A stretch of 64,000 nt of DNA from Cohaesibacter sp. ES.047 (GCF_900215505.1 NZ_LT907844.1:2080501-2144500); one strand, 5' to 3'; shown: positions 1-9,971, counted from the first letter of the stretch. Made by a program: numbers and translations. Notes: generated by a model from the sequence alone, not told the origin.

Positions 1-2
1 CC

Positions 3-233
3 GGCACGATCCTGAGTTTTGCTCACACGGTGGGAGAGTTCGGTGTCGTTTTGATGATCGGGGGGAACATTCCCGGCGAGACCAAGGTCCTGTCGGTCGC
101 GATTTATGACTATGTCGAGACCCTGCAGTGGAGCAAGGCGCATATATTGGCTGCCGGTATGTTGGTCTTCTCGTTCCTTGTCATTTTCACCACGACCACC
201 ATCGAAAAACGCTTGCGGAGCAAGATGCAATGA
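3..233 (+). CDS. modB: Molybdate ABC transporter permease ModB, C-terminal part
   Basis: This is the last 76 codons of an inner-membrane permease; its 5' part lies before the window. The reading frame is open from base 3, and the residues [20 protein letters not shown] match the conserved EAA-like cytoplasmic loop and following segment of ModB, which contacts the ModC ATPase. A final hydrophobic helix ([15 protein letters not shown]) and a basic tail precede the TGA. The stop overlaps the start of modC (ATGA), so the two are translationally coupled. CysW/sulfate permeases look similar, but the downstream ModC with a C-terminal Mop-like domain supports molybdate as the substrate. Confidence 0.85.
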   Translation, partial: GTILSFAHTVGEFGVVLMIGGNIPGETKVLSVAIYDYVETLQWSKAHILAAGMLVFSFLVIFTTTTIEKRLRSKMQ

Positions 234-1357
234 GGGATGGAAACGAAAGCCCGGATCAGGAGATGACCGCCGCATTTCGGGGGGCGTTGGGGACGTTCGA
301 TCTGGATGTCTCCTTTTCTTTGCCAGCGCGGGGCGTTACCGCTCTTTTTGGTCCATCCGGTTGCGGCAAGACGAGCATTCTTCGATGTGTTGCCGGGCTG
401 AACCGTTTGGCGGATGGCTTCTTTTCTCTCAAGGGTCAGGTCTGGCAGGATGCGGACCGGTTCGTTGCCACACACAAGCGGCCCATCGGATATGTCTTTC
501 AGGAGGCAAGCCTGTTTCCCCATCTGTCGGTTGAGGACAATCTGCTCTTTGGCCACAAGCGGATGGCGGCGCGTGTTGACAACGGGAGGGCGGTGCTCAA
601 TCAGAAAGACGTGGTTGAGTTGCTGGGTATCGGGCCATTGCTCAAGCGGTCGCCGCTCAAACTGTCCGGAGGCGAGCGGCAGCGCGTTGCCATTGGGCGG
701 GCGCTTCTGTCGTGTCCCGAGATCCTCTTGATGGATGAGCCGATGGCGGCGCTCGACCGTTTCAGCAAGAACGAGATCCTGCCTTATCTGGAGCGGCTGC
801 ATGACGAGTTGGCCATCCCTGTCCTCTATGTCAGCCACGATCTTGCAGAAGTGGAGCGGTTGGCGGACCAGATGGTCCTGATGGAACGGGGGCATGTGCG
901 GGCTGTGGGTCCGCTGCAGGCGCTCCTGTCCGATCCCTCGTTGTCCTTGGCGAGCATGCCCGATGCGGCTTCGGTGCTGTCCGGAACGCTGCATGCGTAT
1001 GATGAGCGCTATGGCATCGGCACCATTGATGTGTCTGGAACCTTCTTTCAGATCCCCGGCGTTGCGGGGACAATCGGGCGGCCGGTGCGCCTGCGCATTG
1101 AGGCAAGCGATGTGTCGCTGGCTCGCAATATGCCTGAGGGCAGTTCCTCAATCCTGAACACGCCATCGGTGCGGATCGAGACCATTCAGCCATTCGGTGA
1201 GCATATGGCGAACGTCTTTCTAACCTTCGAAGGCGAGGGGGAGACACAGTCGCTTCTGGCCCGCATTTCGCGCAAGAGTCTGCATCTGTTGGATCTCAAG
1301 CCGGGCGAACCTGTGCAGGCGATGGTCAAATCGGTGTCTCTGGTCAGGGAAGCCTAG
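230..1357 (+). CDS. modC: Molybdate ABC transporter ATP-binding protein ModC
   Basis: The ATPase subunit of molybdate import, about 375 residues, a normal length for ModC. It has a Walker A (GPSGCGKT), the ABC signature ([16 protein letters not shown]), a Walker B (ILLMDEP) and the switch histidine (YVSHD). The C-terminal third (from about residue 275) has the look of a Mop/TOBE oxyanion-binding domain ([12 protein letters not shown]). An upstream in-frame extension to base 128 exists, but I chose the ATG at 230 because it overlaps the modB stop and gives the expected N-terminus. The gene ends the mod operon; the next gene is convergent. Confidence 0.88.
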   Translation: MRDGNESPDQEMTAAFRGALGTFDLDVSFSLPARGVTALFGPSGCGKTSILRCVAGLNRLADGFFSLKGQVWQDADRFVATHKRPIGYVFQEASLFPHLSVEDNLLFGHKRMAARVDNGRAVLNQKDVVELLGIGPLLKRSPLKLSGGERQRVAIGRALLSCPEILLMDEPMAALDRFSKNEILPYLERLHDELAIPVLYVSHDLAEVERLADQMVLMERGHVRAVGPLQALLSDPSLSLASMPDAASVLSGTLHAYDERYGIGTIDVSGTFFQIPGVAGTIGRPVRLRIEASDVSLARNMPEGSSSILNTPSVRIETIQPFGEHMANVFLTFEGEGETQSLLARISRKSLHLLDLKPGEPVQAMVKSVSLVREA

Positions 1358-1372
1358 GAAGGCAGGGCAGCT

Positions 1373-1627
1373 CTACTCGACTGCTTCATCCGCATCAGGC
1401 GCTGCAGGGCTTGCGATGACAATCCCCTGTCCGCGGCGCGAGATCAGTCTGCCTTCTGCAACGAAGGGGGAGAGGGCTGCTTCAATGACGCGTTGAGAGG
1501 TCGAGAATTTCAGCATCATGGCGCGCATCGAGGGTAGTTTGGCACCGGGACCGAGGCGTTTGATCTCCGCTGCGATCCAGTCGGCCACTTCTTCGCGGCG
1601 GTTGGTACGGGCGGAGGGGGAGTTCAT
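1373..1627 (-). CDS. Short stand-alone GntR-type winged-helix protein
   Basis: An 84-residue protein that consists almost only of a GntR-like DNA-binding domain: a first helix (REEVADWIAAEIKRLG), the motif PGAKLPSMRAMMLKFSTSQRVIEAAL for helices 2 and 3, and a wing (GRLISRRGQGIVI). GntR regulators normally carry a 130-250 residue effector domain after this, which is absent; an ordinary stop follows at once. The ATG at 1627 is preferred over a longer in-frame start at 1840 because homology begins just after it. It is convergent with modC. It may be a genuine mini-regulator or the remnant of a larger LacI/GntR hybrid. Its target is unknown. Confidence 0.6.
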   Translation of the reverse strand: MNSPSARTNRREEVADWIAAEIKRLGPGAKLPSMRAMMLKFSTSQRVIEAALSPFVAEGRLISRRGQGIVIASPAAPDADEAVE

Positions 1628-1984
1628 GACGGATGCCTCAAGTCTGATATGTCTGGGTCCAAGGTGCCTGCTTTGGATGGCAGAGGATGTCTTTTTCGGA
1701 CAACCCGCCTGACTGTTTTGGGAGAGGCTGGCTGCTCGTCTTCTCTGTGTGAGGTGAGGGAGAAGAGTGGAGATCATGACAGGAGAAGGCCATGATCTCC
1801 CTTGGAGCCGTCCCAGACGATTGGTGCCATCGGAATGCATGGACGGGTGCTATGCATTCGTCAAAAGGGCTTTTGAAGTTCGCTAGGTACGCTCGACAAG
1901 CCCAACCAACCCCAGACAGCAACTCTGTGCTTCACCATGGGCAAAGCCGGGCTGAATGGCCCGGTCGTTGCCTCAGTTTTTGCC
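1628..1984. other. Intergenic region between winged-helix gene and iolB
   Basis: About 350 bases with no convincing gene. It holds the upstream region of the minus-strand winged-helix gene and the 3' end of the inositol operon. The only structure I see is a short GC hairpin near 1947-1964. Confidence 0.5.
1947..1964 (-). terminator. Weak hairpin downstream of iolB
   Basis: Arms CCGGGC and GCCCGG with a six-base loop lie about 20 bases past the iolB stop, followed on the minus strand by CTTTGCC. There is no good T-run, so termination here would be weak. Confidence 0.3.
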
Positions 1985-2794
1985 TCAGTCGGCGTCGCGT
2001 TCCATGATCCACTTGACCTCGGGGGCTGCCTCGAAACGCCATTTGCGCAAGGGGCCTGCCATGACATTGAGATAATACATCTCGAAGCCATAGGGGGCAC
2101 CACAAGGATGGTGGCCTTTTGGCACCAGAACCACATCGCCGTCCTTGACTGCCATCACTTCATCAAGAGAGCCATCGTCGGTGTAGACCCGCTGGATGCC
2201 GAACCCGTCACCCGGATTGAGCCGGTGATAATAGGTCTCCTCTAGGTAGGTCATGTGAGGGAAGTTGTCCTCGTCGTGACGGTGGCTGGGATAGGACGAC
2301 CAGTTTCCATTCGGCGTGAAGACCTCGGTCACCAGAAGACTGTCGGCGACGTCGCGACCTTCCATGGCAATGTTGTTGATGAAGCGGGTGTTGCTGCCCT
2401 TGCCCCGCGGGGTCAGTTCGATGCCGTCGGGGCCGAGGCGCTGGGCCTCATAAGTGCCCTTGCCGGGGGCTGAACAGATGGCGATCTTGCAGGGCGTGGT
2501 TGCTTTCGCGGACCAGTCGGAGCCATTGGGGACATAAAGGCAGTGGGGCGGGGTGCGTTCGAAAACGCTCATGCGTTCGCCCATTTCGCCCCAGTCTTTT
2601 CCAGCAGCCGTGACGGTCGCCTTGCCTTCCACCATGACGAGGATGACTTCCCGGTCACCGGTTGCTTCGGCTGCGGTCTCGCCGGGCTGCAGATCATAAA
2701 GGGCAAAGCCGACATAGCCCCAATTGGCGGATTCGGGCGTGATGTCATGCACCTTGCCGGATTGGGCCGTTGGCTTTCTTTGTAGGTTGGTCAC
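1985..2794 (-). CDS. iolB: 5-deoxy-glucuronate isomerase IolB
   Basis: Converts 5-deoxy-D-glucuronate to 2-deoxy-5-keto-D-gluconate, the step after IolD in myo-inositol breakdown. The 269-residue protein has the expected double-cupin layout. The metal-binding cluster SYPSHRHDEDN followed by YLEETYYHRL is clear near residues 165-190, and a second histidine follows in VPKGHHP. The start is GTG at 2794, with GGAGGA upstream and a GTGA overlap with the stop of the preceding membrane-protein gene. It is the last gene of the inositol operon. Confidence 0.93.
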   Translation of the reverse strand: MTNLQRKPTAQSGKVHDITPESANWGYVGFALYDLQPGETAAEATGDREVILVMVEGKATVTAAGKDWGEMGERMSVFERTPPHCLYVPNGSDWSAKATTPCKIAICSAPGKGTYEAQRLGPDGIELTPRGKGSNTRFINNIAMEGRDVADSLLVTEVFTPNGNWSSYPSHRHDEDNFPHMTYLEETYYHRLNPGDGFGIQRVYTDDGSLDEVMAVKDGDVVLVPKGHHPCGAPYGFEMYYLNVMAGPLRKWRFEAAPEVKWIMERDAD

Positions 2795-2994
2795 GATTGT
2801 TCCTCCGCATTGTCATCGGGGTCTTTGTAGGTGAGGAGAAGCGCATAGATGCACCAGACGCCGGCCGCTCCGAACAGGAGCGCCCAGACGTAGGCACGAT
2901 CATATGCTTCGACCCCAGCCCACCCGCAGGCAACGAGTGTTACTGCGATACGGACCCAGAGAGGCCGGAAGGAAGGGTGGGAGGCGTCAAGCAT
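2791..2994 (-). CDS. Small two-helix membrane protein in the inositol operon
   Basis: A 67-residue protein with two predicted membrane helices (about residues 13-29, VRIAVTLVACGWAGVEA, and 35-54, YVWALLFGAAGVWCIYALLL) and a short acidic C-terminus (KDPDDNAEEQS). It sits between iolE and iolB and overlaps iolB by four bases, which argues that it is translated. I do not recognise a functional family. Position suggests a link to inositol use, for example an accessory to transport, but nothing in the sequence proves it. Confidence 0.65.
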   Translation of the reverse strand: MLDASHPSFRPLWVRIAVTLVACGWAGVEAYDRAYVWALLFGAAGVWCIYALLLTYKDPDDNAEEQS

Positions 2995-3020
2995 GAAGTC
3001 TTCTCTCTTTTACGTGTTGA

Positions 3021-3914
3021 TCAGATCAGGCCAGCATCTTTTGACATGGCCTTGAGGGCCTTGAGGCCCATGGTCTGATACTCAAGCGGGTTGCGGACAT
3101 CGGGATCCTGTTCGGCCTCGATGACGATCCAGCCATCATATTTATGCTCTGCGGCGATTGTCAGAACCGGCTCGAACGCAACAATGCCCTCCGGGTCGCC
3201 CGGTACGGTGAAGACACCACGACGCACGCCTTCAAGGAAGGACAGATCGTCGGCTCTGACCTGTTTCATGATGTCGGGCCGGATGTTCTTGGCATGGATA
3301 TGGCCAACCCGGTCCATGTATTTCTTGGCAACCTGTTCGGGTTTGCCGCCACCAAAAAAGCAGTGACCGGTGTCGAGCAACAGATGGGTGGCCGGGCCGG
3401 TGTGCTTCATAAAGAGGTCGATTTCCTCGGGGCTTTCCACCACTGTGCCCATGTGATGATGATAGACCAGCGTGATGCCTTGATCAGCCGCAAACTGGGC
3501 TAGCTCCTCAACACCTTTGCCGAACGCTTCCCAGTCGCTGTCAGACAGGACCGGTTTGTTGTTGACCGGCGTGTCATCCGCGCCGTGGATGGCGTTGGAG
3601 GTTTCACAGGTGATGATCACCTTGGAGCCAACCGCCTTGAGCAGATCAAGATAGCTCTGCATGGCGGCCTTTTCGTCCTCGATGCTGTTGGTCAGTACGT
3701 TGAGAGAATGCCAGCCGGAGACATATTTGAGGCCCCGTCCGCCGAGTTCCTTCTCGATCCCTTCCGGGGTCGTTGGCAGTTTGTGGCCTTTCTCGATGCC
3801 GTCGAAGCCGATCTTGGCTGTTTCATCAAGGCATTGCTCTAGGGTGATGTGAGCGCCCAGCGACTGATCGTCATCATTGGACCAGGCAATTGGATTTGTA
3901 CCGAACAGGATCAT
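3021..3914 (-). CDS. iolE: Myo-inosose-2 dehydratase IolE
   Basis: Dehydrates 2-keto-myo-inositol (scyllo-inosose) to the diketone substrate of IolD. The 297-residue protein is a xylose-isomerase-like TIM barrel: N-terminus [15 protein letters not shown], then [30 protein letters not shown] and HIHAKNIRP supply the acidic and histidine metal ligands expected of the family. It starts with ATG four bases after the iolD stop, so the two are probably coupled. Confidence 0.93.
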   Translation of the reverse strand: MILFGTNPIAWSNDDDQSLGAHITLEQCLDETAKIGFDGIEKGHKLPTTPEGIEKELGGRGLKYVSGWHSLNVLTNSIEDEKAAMQSYLDLLKAVGSKVIITCETSNAIHGADDTPVNNKPVLSDSDWEAFGKGVEELAQFAADQGITLVYHHHMGTVVESPEEIDLFMKHTGPATHLLLDTGHCFFGGGKPEQVAKKYMDRVGHIHAKNIRPDIMKQVRADDLSFLEGVRRGVFTVPGDPEGIVAFEPVLTIAAEHKYDGWIVIEAEQDPDVRNPLEYQTMGLKALKAMSKDAGLI

Positions 3915-3918
3915 GGCC

Positions 3919-5748
3919 TTAGTTCCGATATGCTAGTTGTTTGAGATAGTTGGCACGTGCCTCGTTGACTTCTGGACGTTCGCTGACTTCGGGCACCGCG
4001 ACATCCCACCAGTGTCCGCCATCCGGCGTGCTGGGGTAGGGGTCGGTGTCGATCACGACGACGAAGGGGCCTGTGGCTTGCTTGGCTTTTGCGAGCGCGT
4101 CTTCCAGTTCAGCAACCGTGGCCGCCTTGACGGATGTGGCTCCCATTGAGGCCGTGTGCTGGACAAAGTCGATTTCGGCCGGTTTGACATGATAGGCATG
4201 GTCGAGAAGGTTGTTGAATTCCGCTCCTCCTGTGCTCATCTGCAACCGGTTGATGCAGCCAAAGCCGCGGTTGTCGGTGATCACGATGGTGATCTTGACG
4301 CCCATCGTGACCGCTGTCGCCAGCTCCGAGTTCATCATCATGTAGGAGCCATCCCCCAACATGCAGACAACATCGCGCTCGGGCTCTGCCATCTTGATGC
4401 CTATTGCACCGGCAATTTCGTAGCCCATGCAGGAATAGCCATATTCCATATGGTAGGCCCCCGGACGGGGAGACTTCCAGAGCTTGTGCAATTCACCGGG
4501 CATGGTGCCGGCCGCGCACATGACGACGGTGTCCTCGGTTGAGGCCCGCTGAACCGCGCCAATGACCTGCTGGTCCGTCGGCAGGGCGTTGACATCGTCT
4601 TTGGGGGCTGCGGTGAGGGGATCAACGGCAGCGAACCAGTCCGCCTTGAGTTGATCGGATGGGGCTGTGAAGGCGAAGTCGGCAAGGGCTGCCGTCAGGA
4701 CTTCAAGGCCGACCATGGCGTCGCTTTGCAGCGGCATCGCACCATGTTTCATGGCGTCATAGGCCGCGACGTTGATGCTGACGAGCTGGCGATCCGGGTT
4801 TTTGAACAGAGCCCATGAACCGGTTGTGAAATCCTGAAAGCGGGTGCCAACACCGAGCACCAGATCCGCATCTTCGCAGACGGTGTTGGCGCTTGCCGAC
4901 CCGGTGACGCCGACTGGACCCATGTTGAGGGGATGATCCCACGGCAGGGCGGATTTGCCAGCCTGTGTTTCAACAACAGGGATGCCGTGTTTTTCGGCAA
5001 AGCTTTGCAGAGTGTCGCAGGCGCCCGAATAATGCACGCCGCCACCGGCCACGATGACCGGTTTCTTGGCCGCACGGATTGCGTCAAGCACACGGGAGAG
5101 CTCGCCTGAATCGGGCCGGATGCGGCGCTGATACCAGACTTTTTCTTCAAAGAAACTTTCCGGCCAGTCGTAGGCTTCGGATTGCACGTCCTGACAGAAG
5201 GCGAGGGTGACGGGCCCGCAATCGGCCGGGTCGGTCATGGTCGCCATGGCTCTGGGCAAAGCGAGCAGCAGTTGTTCGGGCCGCTGGATGCGATCGAAAT
5301 ACCGCGAAACCGGTTTGAAGCAGTCATTGACGCTGATGGTGCCGTCGTTGAAATCCTCAACCTGCTGCAGCACCGGGTCGGGGCCGCGCGTTGAGAAGAT
5401 ATCGCCGGGAATGATCAGCAGGGGAAGCCTGTTGATATGAGCGAGCGCGGCTGCGGTGACCAGGTTGGTTGCCCCCGGTCCGATGGACGAGGTGACGGCC
5501 ATGGCCCGTCTGCGAGCTTGCTGTTTGGTGTAGGCAAGGGCGGCATGAGCCATGCTCTGCTCGTTGTGGCCACGATAGGTCGGCAGGGTGTCTTGTGCGT
5601 GGTAGAGAGCTTCCCCCAGACCAGAGACGTTGCCATGTCCGAAGATGGCCCAGATGCCAGCGAGGAAAGGGACGCCGTCCTCGGTCATCTGTTTGCCAAG
5701 GTAGCGCACCATTGCCTGAGCCGCTGTTAATCGGATCGTTTTCATCAT
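3919..5748 (-). CDS. iolD: 3D-trihydroxycyclohexane-1,2-dione hydrolase IolD
   Basis: A thiamine-diphosphate enzyme that hydrolyses the cyclic diketone to 5-deoxy-glucuronate. About 609 residues, with the N-terminal Pyr domain, a central domain and a C-terminal PP domain that carries the ThDP/Mg motif [16 protein letters not shown] followed by [12 protein letters not shown] chose the ATG at 5748, which has AAGGAG just upstream and lies two bases after the iolC stop; a longer frame to 5802 would overlap iolC. The next in-frame ATG at 5745 is equally possible. Confidence 0.93.
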   Translation of the reverse strand: MMKTIRLTAAQAMVRYLGKQMTEDGVPFLAGIWAIFGHGNVSGLGEALYHAQDTLPTYRGHNEQSMAHAALAYTKQQARRRAMAVTSSIGPGATNLVTAAALAHINRLPLLIIPGDIFSTRGPDPVLQQVEDFNDGTISVNDCFKPVSRYFDRIQRPEQLLLALPRAMATMTDPADCGPVTLAFCQDVQSEAYDWPESFFEEKVWYQRRIRPDSGELSRVLDAIRAAKKPVIVAGGGVHYSGACDTLQSFAEKHGIPVVETQAGKSALPWDHPLNMGPVGVTGSASANTVCEDADLVLGVGTRFQDFTTGSWALFKNPDRQLVSINVAAYDAMKHGAMPLQSDAMVGLEVLTAALADFAFTAPSDQLKADWFAAVDPLTAAPKDDVNALPTDQQVIGAVQRASTEDTVVMCAAGTMPGELHKLWKSPRPGAYHMEYGYSCMGYEIAGAIGIKMAEPERDVVCMLGDGSYMMMNSELATAVTMGVKITIVITDNRGFGCINRLQMSTGGAEFNNLLDHAYHVKPAEIDFVQHTASMGATSVKAATVAELEDALAKAKQATGPFVVVIDTDPYPSTPDGGHWWDVAVPEVSERPEVNEARANYLKQLAYRN

Positions 5749-5750
5749 TC

Positions 5751-7661
5751 TTACTCCTTGCCAAGTCCTGCCTGCGCCCGGACGTCGTCCCAGATAGCGC
5801 ACAGGCTGGCATATTTTTCGGTCATTTGCGCGACGGCGTCGACGCCGGACATTTCATCGCGCATATAGGCACGGGCTGCGTCACCGAAGATCGTCCGGCC
5901 AATGGCAAAGCCGCGTACCAGTTCGAACTTGGCTGCCTGCGCGAAGGATGCTTTGAGCTCGTCCATTTTTGCATCAAGGCCCAGCACGACGATGCCGCGC
6001 GTATGCTTGTCATTCTTCTTAATGGTCTCAACCACGGCTGCCCATTCCTTGTCGGTCTGGAATGGCTCAAGTTTCCACCAATCGGGGCAAACGCCAATAT
6101 CGTAGAAACGCTGAATGATCTTTGGCGCGGTTGTTTCATCCATCGCCCCGACTTTCGAGGGGATGATCTCAAGCAAGAATTCAAGGCGATTGCGGCGAGA
6201 GGCAGCAAACAGGCGTTTGACAACGGCTTCCTGCTCAGCCTTCATTTCGTCCGTATCGTCCGGATGATAGAAGCACAGGCATTTGATGACATGCTCAAGG
6301 GGCCATTCCATGAGGCCGCCAAAATCTTCACCAAGCTGAGGCTCAACGGTCAGCGGGCGGGAGGTTGGCCATTCGACCGGGCGGCCGATCCAGAGACCCT
6401 TGCCGGTGGCAATGTCGAGGGCGTCGCGGCCAAGGCGGCCATCGCAGAGCAGGCCGTAGCCGGTTTTGCCATCGGCCACACGGTCGACGACTTCGACGCA
6501 GAGCTTCTTGAAGTCACCGATCTTCTCGTTGGTTGCGCCGTCCATCTCTTCGAGCTGGATGCGGTGGTCAAAGGCGAAGACCCGCATGGTCGACCAGTCG
6601 CCACTGCGGTTGGTGGACCAATGGATTTGTTCGAGATCCTTGTCCTTGCGCAGGGCCTTGTTGACGACCCCGCGTTCGAGGAAATATTGCAGCTCCTTCC
6701 AACTCGGATAGGCCGGGGTGCAGCCATGGCGGGAAACGGCGAAAGCACCGCAGGCGTTGGCATATTTAAGCGCGGTTGGCCAATCCTCGCCATCGAGCCA
6801 GCCCTTGAGCAGCCCGGACATGAAGCCGTCGCCCGCGCCAAGCACGTTGAAGACCTCAATGGGGAAGCCGGGGCCGCATTGGCCATCGTCAAGGCTGTCG
6901 GGGATGTCACCGGTGAAGGCAACGGCTCCCTTGGCGCCGCGTTTGCAAACGAGTGTGGCGCCGGAGACCTTGCGAACAGCGCGAAGGGCCTCGACGGGAT
7001 CGGTTGAGCCTCCGGCGATGAAGAATTCTTCCTCGGTGCCGACGATCAGATCGAAATGATGCAGGGTCGACTGCAGCTTGGCGGTCACTTTTTCCGAAGC
7101 GATAAAGCGGTTTTCTCCATCCCCATGGCCCGACAGGCCCCACAGGTTGGGGCGATAATCGATGTCGAGCGCGGTGAGAGCACCGTTCTCCTTGGCCAGC
7201 CGCAAGGCCTTGAGAACAGCACTCTCCGTCTTGGGATGGGAGAGGTGAGTACCGGTGACCGTGACACACCGACTTTCGGCAATGAAAGCGGGATCAATGT
7301 CGTCTTCGCACAGCGCCATGTCGGCGCAGTTTTCGCGGTAGAAGATCAGGGGGAACTGTTCGCGGTCACGAATGCCCAGCAGCACAAGAGCGGTGAGGCG
7401 CTCGGGGTCCGTGACAATGCCGCGGGTGTTGACGCCTTCGCGTTCGAGCTGCTCGCGGATGAAACGGCCCATATGTTCGTCGCCAACCCGGGTGATCAGT
7501 GCGGATTTCAGACCCAGGCGCGCGGTGCCCGCCGCCATGTTGGTCGGGGAACCGCCCAGATACTTGCTGAAGGACCCCATGTCTTCCAGACGACCGCCAA
7601 TCTGTGTGCCATACAAATCAACCGAGGACCGACCTATGGTGATGACATCAAGGCTTGTCAT
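5751..7661 (-). CDS. iolC: Fused 5-dehydro-2-deoxygluconokinase / DUF2090 aldolase-like protein (IolC-IolJ)
   Basis: A 636-residue two-domain protein. Residues 1-330 are a PfkB-family sugar kinase: GGSPTNMAAGTARLG near the substrate site and the anion-hole motif FNVLGAGDGFMSGLL with the catalytic Asp. Residues about 350-630 are the DUF2090 domain (MRVFAFDHRIQLEEM, FLLEIIPSK, RGIVVLGLDAK), an aldolase-like barrel thought to cleave the phosphorylated product to DHAP and malonate semialdehyde. This would let one polypeptide do two consecutive steps, and no separate iolJ is present. The kinase call is firm; the aldolase role is by family. Confidence 0.9.
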   Translation of the reverse strand: MTSLDVITIGRSSVDLYGTQIGGRLEDMGSFSKYLGGSPTNMAAGTARLGLKSALITRVGDEHMGRFIREQLEREGVNTRGIVTDPERLTALVLLGIRDREQFPLIFYRENCADMALCEDDIDPAFIAESRCVTVTGTHLSHPKTESAVLKALRLAKENGALTALDIDYRPNLWGLSGHGDGENRFIASEKVTAKLQSTLHHFDLIVGTEEEFFIAGGSTDPVEALRAVRKVSGATLVCKRGAKGAVAFTGDIPDSLDDGQCGPGFPIEVFNVLGAGDGFMSGLLKGWLDGEDWPTALKYANACGAFAVSRHGCTPAYPSWKELQYFLERGVVNKALRKDKDLEQIHWSTNRSGDWSTMRVFAFDHRIQLEEMDGATNEKIGDFKKLCVEVVDRVADGKTGYGLLCDGRLGRDALDIATGKGLWIGRPVEWPTSRPLTVEPQLGEDFGGLMEWPLEHVIKCLCFYHPDDTDEMKAEQEAVVKRLFAASRRNRLEFLLEIIPSKVGAMDETTAPKIIQRFYDIGVCPDWWKLEPFQTDKEWAAVVETIKKNDKHTRGIVVLGLDAKMDELKASFAQAAKFELVRGFAIGRTIFGDAARAYMRDEMSGVDAVAQMTEKYASLCAIWDDVRAQAGLGKE

Positions 7662-7680
7662 GTCTTATTCCTTGTTTGTG

Positions 7681-7712
7681 GCTCCCCGATCTTTTTTTGC
7701 AGATCAGGGAGC
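7681..7712 (-). other. Intercistronic hairpin between idhA and iolC
   Basis: Arms GCTCCCCGATC and GATCAGGGAGC (one mismatch) flank a loop rich in T on the plus strand. It lies in the 80-base gap inside the operon, so it may stabilise the upstream mRNA or partly attenuate transcription. Confidence 0.5.
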
Positions 7713-7741
7713 AGTACCTTTTTGAGGGTCTAATGAAGACC

Positions 7742-8731
7742 TCAGGACAGGGCTTTGAGAGAGCCGTCTTTAACGGACTCGGTTGCTGCATCGGCCAATA
7801 GCTGGGCTTTCAGGCCATCTTCGCCGGTGGGGATGGACACGGCTTCGCCTTCACAGAGCTTGACGAAAGCCTCAAGTTCCTTGCGGAAGGCCTCGCCGTA
7901 GCGTTCAAGGAAGAAATCGAGGGACGGGTCGATCTGATAGCCATTCGAATTGGCCAATGTCACTGTCGTCGCGCGGCAGTTGCCTGCACTCAGCATGCCT
8001 TTGGAGCCATGCACCTCGATGCGCTGGTCGTAGCCATAGGTCGCGCGGCGGGAGTTGGAGATCTGGCAGATCTTGCCGCTGGCGGTTTCGAGAACTGCGA
8101 CAGCGGTGTCGACATCGCCTGCTTCGCCAATGCCTGCATCAACGAGGCTGGAGCCACGTGCGAACAGGGTGACCGGCTCTTCGCCGAGCAGGAACCGTGC
8201 CATGTCTAGATCGTGGATCATCATGTCGCGGAAGAGGCCGCCGGAGCGTTTGACATATTCGACCGGGGGAGCAGACGGGTCGCGGGAGGTGATGGTGACG
8301 AGTTCGACGTCGCCGATTTCACCCGCTTCGATGCGGGCGCGAACCGCTGCAAAGTTGGGATCGAAGCGGCGATTGAAGCCGATCATCAGTTTCTTGCCGG
8401 ATGCTTCGACAACCTTGAGGCAGGCACGTATGCGATCCGAGGACATATCGACCGGCTTTTCGCAGAAGACATGCTTGCCAGCCTTGACCGCCATTTCGGT
8501 GTAGTCGGCATGGGTGTCCGTTGACGAGCAGACAAAGATGGCGTCAATGGCCGGGTCGGCCATGAGGTCTTCGGCTGACACAGCCTTGATACCGTAGTCC
8601 CCGGCAAGGGCTTCTGCGGCCTCGGGCGCGAAGTCAGTCACGGCGACGAGTTCGGTGTTTGCGGATTGGGCAATGTTGGCAGCATGCAGCTTGCCGATGC
8701 GTCCGGCTCCAATCAGTCCGATGGAGATCAT
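7742..8731 (-). CDS. idhA: Inositol 2-dehydrogenase
   Basis: NAD-dependent oxidation of myo-inositol to 2-keto-myo-inositol, the first catabolic step. The 329-residue protein is a Gfo/Idh/MocA dehydrogenase: Rossmann motif IGLIGAGRIGKLHAAN, the catalytic-region motif GKHVFCEKPVDM, and the downstream SGGLFRDMMIHDLDMARFL with the conserved Asp/His pair. The ATG at 8731 has AAGGA upstream; an earlier in-frame TTG at 8749 is less likely. It stands directly upstream of iolC in the operon. Confidence 0.9.
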   Translation of the reverse strand: MISIGLIGAGRIGKLHAANIAQSANTELVAVTDFAPEAAEALAGDYGIKAVSAEDLMADPAIDAIFVCSSTDTHADYTEMAVKAGKHVFCEKPVDMSSDRIRACLKVVEASGKKLMIGFNRRFDPNFAAVRARIEAGEIGDVELVTITSRDPSAPPVEYVKRSGGLFRDMMIHDLDMARFLLGEEPVTLFARGSSLVDAGIGEAGDVDTAVAVLETASGKICQISNSRRATYGYDQRIEVHGSKGMLSAGNCRATTVTLANSNGYQIDPSLDFFLERYGEAFRKELEAFVKLCEGEAVSIPTGEDGLKAQLLADAATESVKDGSLKALS

Positions 8732-8879
8732 GATAGTCGTCCTTTTCAAGGAATAGACAGCTTCAATACACCCCCATCCGTGTCCTGTCAGCCGAACGGG
8801 AAGAGCGTCATCTTGGCTTCGGGTGCACGGGGGAGCAGGGATGTCTTGGGCGGGTCCTACTTGCTCTTTTTTCTAAGGT

Positions 8880-8922
8880 GCACCCTCCCCGTATGATGCA
8901 CGGAACGATAAGGGGAGAGTGC
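8880..8922 (-). other. Hairpin between iatP and idhA
   Basis: Near-perfect 11-base arms GCACCCTCCCC and GGGGAGAGTGC separated by 21 bases, in the 208-base gap between the transporter genes and the catabolic genes. No T-run follows on the minus strand. It may mark an mRNA-processing or attenuation point that separates expression of the transporter and enzyme parts of the operon. Confidence 0.5.
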
Positions 8923-8939
8923 GGGGCTTTTCGGTTCCT

Positions 8940-9971
8940 TTAGCTCTTTTTCGAGCGTTTGCGCTGGCGATACTGGTCGGCAACCACGGCTGCGACAATG
9001 ATCATACCTTTGACGATGTCCTGAATGTAGGCATCAATCCCAAGGAATGTGAAACCCGAGATCATCGTACCAAGGATGATCGTGCCGATCACGGTTCCGG
9101 TGATGCGCCCGACGCCGCCCGAAAGGCTGGTGCCGCCGATAACGGAGGCAGCAATCGCATCGAGCTCATAGGCAAGGCCCATGCCTGCCTGACCGGACCC
9201 GGCGCGGGCAGAGGCGACGACACCGGCAACACCGGACAGCATGCCCGCGATCAGATAGACCTTGATCAGGTGATGCTTGACGTTGATGCCCGAGACTTTC
9301 GCGGCTTGCAGGTTGGCCCCGATGGCGTAGGTGAATTTGCCATATCGGGTGTATCGCAATGCTATGTGGAAGATGGCGGCAACCACAAGGAATATGATAA
9401 CGGGCGTGGTGCCAGAGCCGATCCAGGTATAGTCATCCGACAGAAGACTGATGGGCTGACCCTTGGTGTAGAAGCGGGCAAGACCACGGGCTGTCACCAT
9501 CATGCCGAGGGTCGAGATGAATGGGGGAATGCCCGTATAGGCTATGAGCGATCCGTTGATCGTCCCCGCTATGATACCGACCACAATACCGGCCATGACC
9601 GGAATAATGAACGGCAGGTCAGTGAGGGCAGGGAAGACAGCGCGTGCGTAGTCTGACGTCTGGGCAAAACTGGCTGCCACCATCGCTGACAGGGCCAGAA
9701 CCGAACCGGACGAAAGATCGATCCCTTCGGTGATGATGACTTGCGTCACGCCGATGGCCAGAAGGCCAATGATCGAGACCTGCAGGATCATGATCAGAAG
9801 GCGCTGGGGGTTGAACAGGAAGGTGTCACCCTTGATGATCCAGCCCAGGACTTCAAAGAAGAAGGCAATCCCGATCAAAATCAGCAGAATGTTGACTTCG
9901 CTTGGCAGCTTTTTCTTTCTCTGCCTTTGGGTTTCCGGAGCGTTCGACGCGGTTTGTGTTGTTGTGGACAT
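8940..9971 (-). CDS. iatP: Inositol ABC transporter permease (IatP-type)
   Basis: A 343-residue permease of the ribose/xylose/inositol (RbsC/BPD_transp_2) family. After a polar N-terminal tail (PETQRQRKKKLPS) come eight or more hydrophobic segments; the typical EGIDLSSGSVLAL, TGIPPFISTLGMM and IGGTSLSGGVGRITGT motifs are present. It sits between the ATPase gene and idhA in a catabolic inositol operon, so the substrate is inferred to be inositol. Start at ATG 9971. Confidence 0.88.
   Translation of the reverse strand: MSTTTQTASNAPETQRQRKKKLPSEVNILLILIGIAFFFEVLGWIIKGDTFLFNPQRLLIMILQVSIIGLLAIGVTQVIITEGIDLSSGSVLALSAMVAASFAQTSDYARAVFPALTDLPFIIPVMAGIVVGIIAGTINGSLIAYTGIPPFISTLGMMVTARGLARFYTKGQPISLLSDDYTWIGSGTTPVIIFLVVAAIFHIALRYTRYGKFTYAIGANLQAAKVSGINVKHHLIKVYLIAGMLSGVAGVVASARAGSGQAGMGLAYELDAIAASVIGGTSLSGGVGRITGTVIGTIILGTMISGFTFLGIDAYIQDIVKGMIIVAAVVADQYRQRKRSKKS

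Noticed and set aside
110-994. 294-codon minus-strand ORF opposite modC
   Set aside because: A shadow of the GC-rich modC codons; no motifs.
5595-7007. 470-codon plus-strand ORF opposite iolC
   Set aside because: Antisense shadow; composition follows reversed iolC codons.
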